From Pseudomonas fluorescens (lineage in GTDB: Bacteria > Pseudomonadota > Gammaproteobacteria > Pseudomonadales > Pseudomonadaceae): a stretch of 64,000 bases of DNA. The stretch lies in the NCBI RefSeq assembly GCF_000802965.1, contig NZ_JSAK01000010.1, positions 1 through 64,000 of the forward strand, given 5' to 3'. The position numbers were made by a program, and so were the translations under genes. The notes below the pieces were generated by a model. It was not told the DNA's origin. It searched no databases and saw only the letters and a program-made list of their open reading frames with translations. Shown piece by piece: positions 63,423-64,000 of this stretch. The first letter of the stretch is position 1, and the number at the start of each line of letters is the position of its first letter.

Positions 63423-63914
63423 TCATCGCTCAGTCCGCGATAGAGGCAGAAAATCTTCGGCGGTCGACACACCTTCACGCGCGATAAACAAGAAGCCGTC
63501 TTGCAGCGTATTGATGATCTCGTCGCCATTGCTGAGTACGCTGCCGACCAGCGCCACATCATTGTTGCCTTGCCCGGCGCCCGTGATGATCTGCGCCGTA
63601 CTGCCATCGGCATACAGGACGTAGTCGCCTTTGCGCGCTGCGCGCACCGCCCGCCCATCTTCCAGTTTGAATTCCAGCGGCCCCGTCCCTTGCTGGATCA
63701 CACCGCCGTTACGAGTGTGGCTACCCTCTGTGGCGCACCGGAAAATGGCGATAGCGGGATGGGTGTCGATGTAAGCCTGCTGCTCACAAACAACCGCCCG
63801 GGCCTGTTCACTGAATTGCGCAATTCGCTGTTCAGTGAAATGAGGTTTGTCCAGACTGCGCAGATACTCTGGAGAAATATCGTTGGTATACGAGGGCTGC
63901 AAGAGTGCATTCAT
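63423..63914 (-). CDS. Hypothetical protein of the effector locus
   Basis: The 163-residue protein starts at ATG 63914 with GGGAG upstream. It has a helical N-terminus (PEYLRSLDKPHFTEQRIAQFSEQARAVV) and a beta-rich C-terminal part (EFKLEDGRAVRAARKGDYVLYADGSTAQIITGAGQGN). The position directly before a PAAR gene is where adaptor or chaperone genes are often found, but I recognise no family. Confidence 0.6.
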   Translation of the reverse strand: MNALLQPSYTNDISPEYLRSLDKPHFTEQRIAQFSEQARAVVCEQQAYIDTHPAIAIFRCATEGSHTRNGGVIQQGTGPLEFKLEDGRAVRAARKGDYVLYADGSTAQIITGAGQGNNDVALVGSVLSNGDEIINTLQDGFLFIAREGVSTAEDFLPLSRTER

Positions 63915-63924
63915 TTCAAACTCC

Positions 63925-64000
63925 CTATTCCTGGAAGGTGTTCAGAAATGATGCAATGGACGCTGACAGCGTTGCGACTCCCACAGCGAGGTCAAAAAGA
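63925..64000 (-). CDS. Partial hypothetical gene at window end
   Basis: The minus strand is open from the window edge to a TAG at 63925-63927 and gives the C-terminal residues LFDLAVGVATLSASIASFLN then TFQE. The hydrophobic run suggests a membrane or helical tail. The stop lies 10 bases before the next start, so the genes are probably co-transcribed. Identity cannot be told from this fragment. Confidence 0.45.
   Translation of the reverse strand, partial: LFDLAVGVATLSASIASFLNTFQE

Noticed and set aside
1..64000. CRISPR arrays, rRNA operons, intact tRNAs and insertion sequences
   Set aside because: Looked for regularly spaced repeats, conserved rRNA segments, cloverleaf ends and transposase motifs. 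Only REP palindromes and one tRNA-like fragment were found.

Overview
The window is a stretch of chromosome from a fluorescent-type Pseudomonas. The evidence is high-GC coding sequence, protein sequences that read like Pseudomonas orthologues throughout, many REP-type palindromes of the kind found between P. fluorescens/P. putida genes, and a gene order around 36.8-47 kb (dusA, tal, STAS/rssB pair, PilZ, mlaA, PhnX-like, DUF4404, queF, cupredoxin, copRS) and 47-54 kb (lolE-lolD-lolC, PilZ, GDPD, sthA, apbE) that I recall from P. aeruginosa and its relatives. No rRNA, intact tRNA, CRISPR array or insertion sequence was seen.

Layout. 0.2-3.1 kb: two tandem exported DUF1254/DUF1214 proteins; a third copy lies at 28-30 kb. 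3.3-5.3 kb: an exported hypothetical protein, a divergent LysR regulator, a small HTH-like protein and intergenic debris. 5.5-23.4 kb: a large aromatic-catabolism region. It holds two AraC regulators, an OprD-type porin, antABC (anthranilate to catechol), a five-gene LivKHMGF-type ABC importer, a kynurenine-formamidase-like hydrolase, and a second complete Rieske oxygenase system (reductase, alpha, beta) followed by an isochorismatase-fold protein without its catalytic triad, an SDR dehydrogenase and a dienelactone hydrolase fused to an NTF2-like domain. 23.5-25.0 kb: a purine permease. 25.2-25.9 kb: a BrnT/BrnA toxin-antitoxin pair. 25.9-36.7 kb: arylamine N-acetyltransferase, exonuclease III, a Gly/Ser-rich exported protein, a diguanylate cyclase, two L,D-transpeptidase-type proteins facing away from each other, a PheC-like periplasmic protein, a lipoprotein, and a small protein behind a strongly structured leader. 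36.8-54.5 kb: mostly housekeeping genes. 54.7-60.8 kb: a four-gene operon (HlyD-like adaptor, alpha/alpha-barrel protein, cellulose-synthase-like GT2-PilZ, TolC-like channel), probably for an exopolysaccharide. 61.3-64.0 kb: an AT-richer accessory locus with a PAAR protein, an out-of-frame Ntox44-like toxin domain and two tandem paralogues that look like immunity genes.

How they work together. antABC makes catechol, but no catechol-cleavage genes are present, so the product must be processed elsewhere. The importer and formamidase-like gene sit between antABC and the second oxygenase module, which suggests the whole region takes up and degrades an anthranilate-yielding or indole/kynurenine-like compound. 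That substrate assignment is inference. The most novel-looking items are the second oxygenase module with its triad-less isochorismatase-fold protein, the glucan-synthase operon that uses a TolC-type channel, the frameshifted PAAR-toxin locus with duplicated immunity genes, and the folded leader RNA at about 36.2-36.4 kb.
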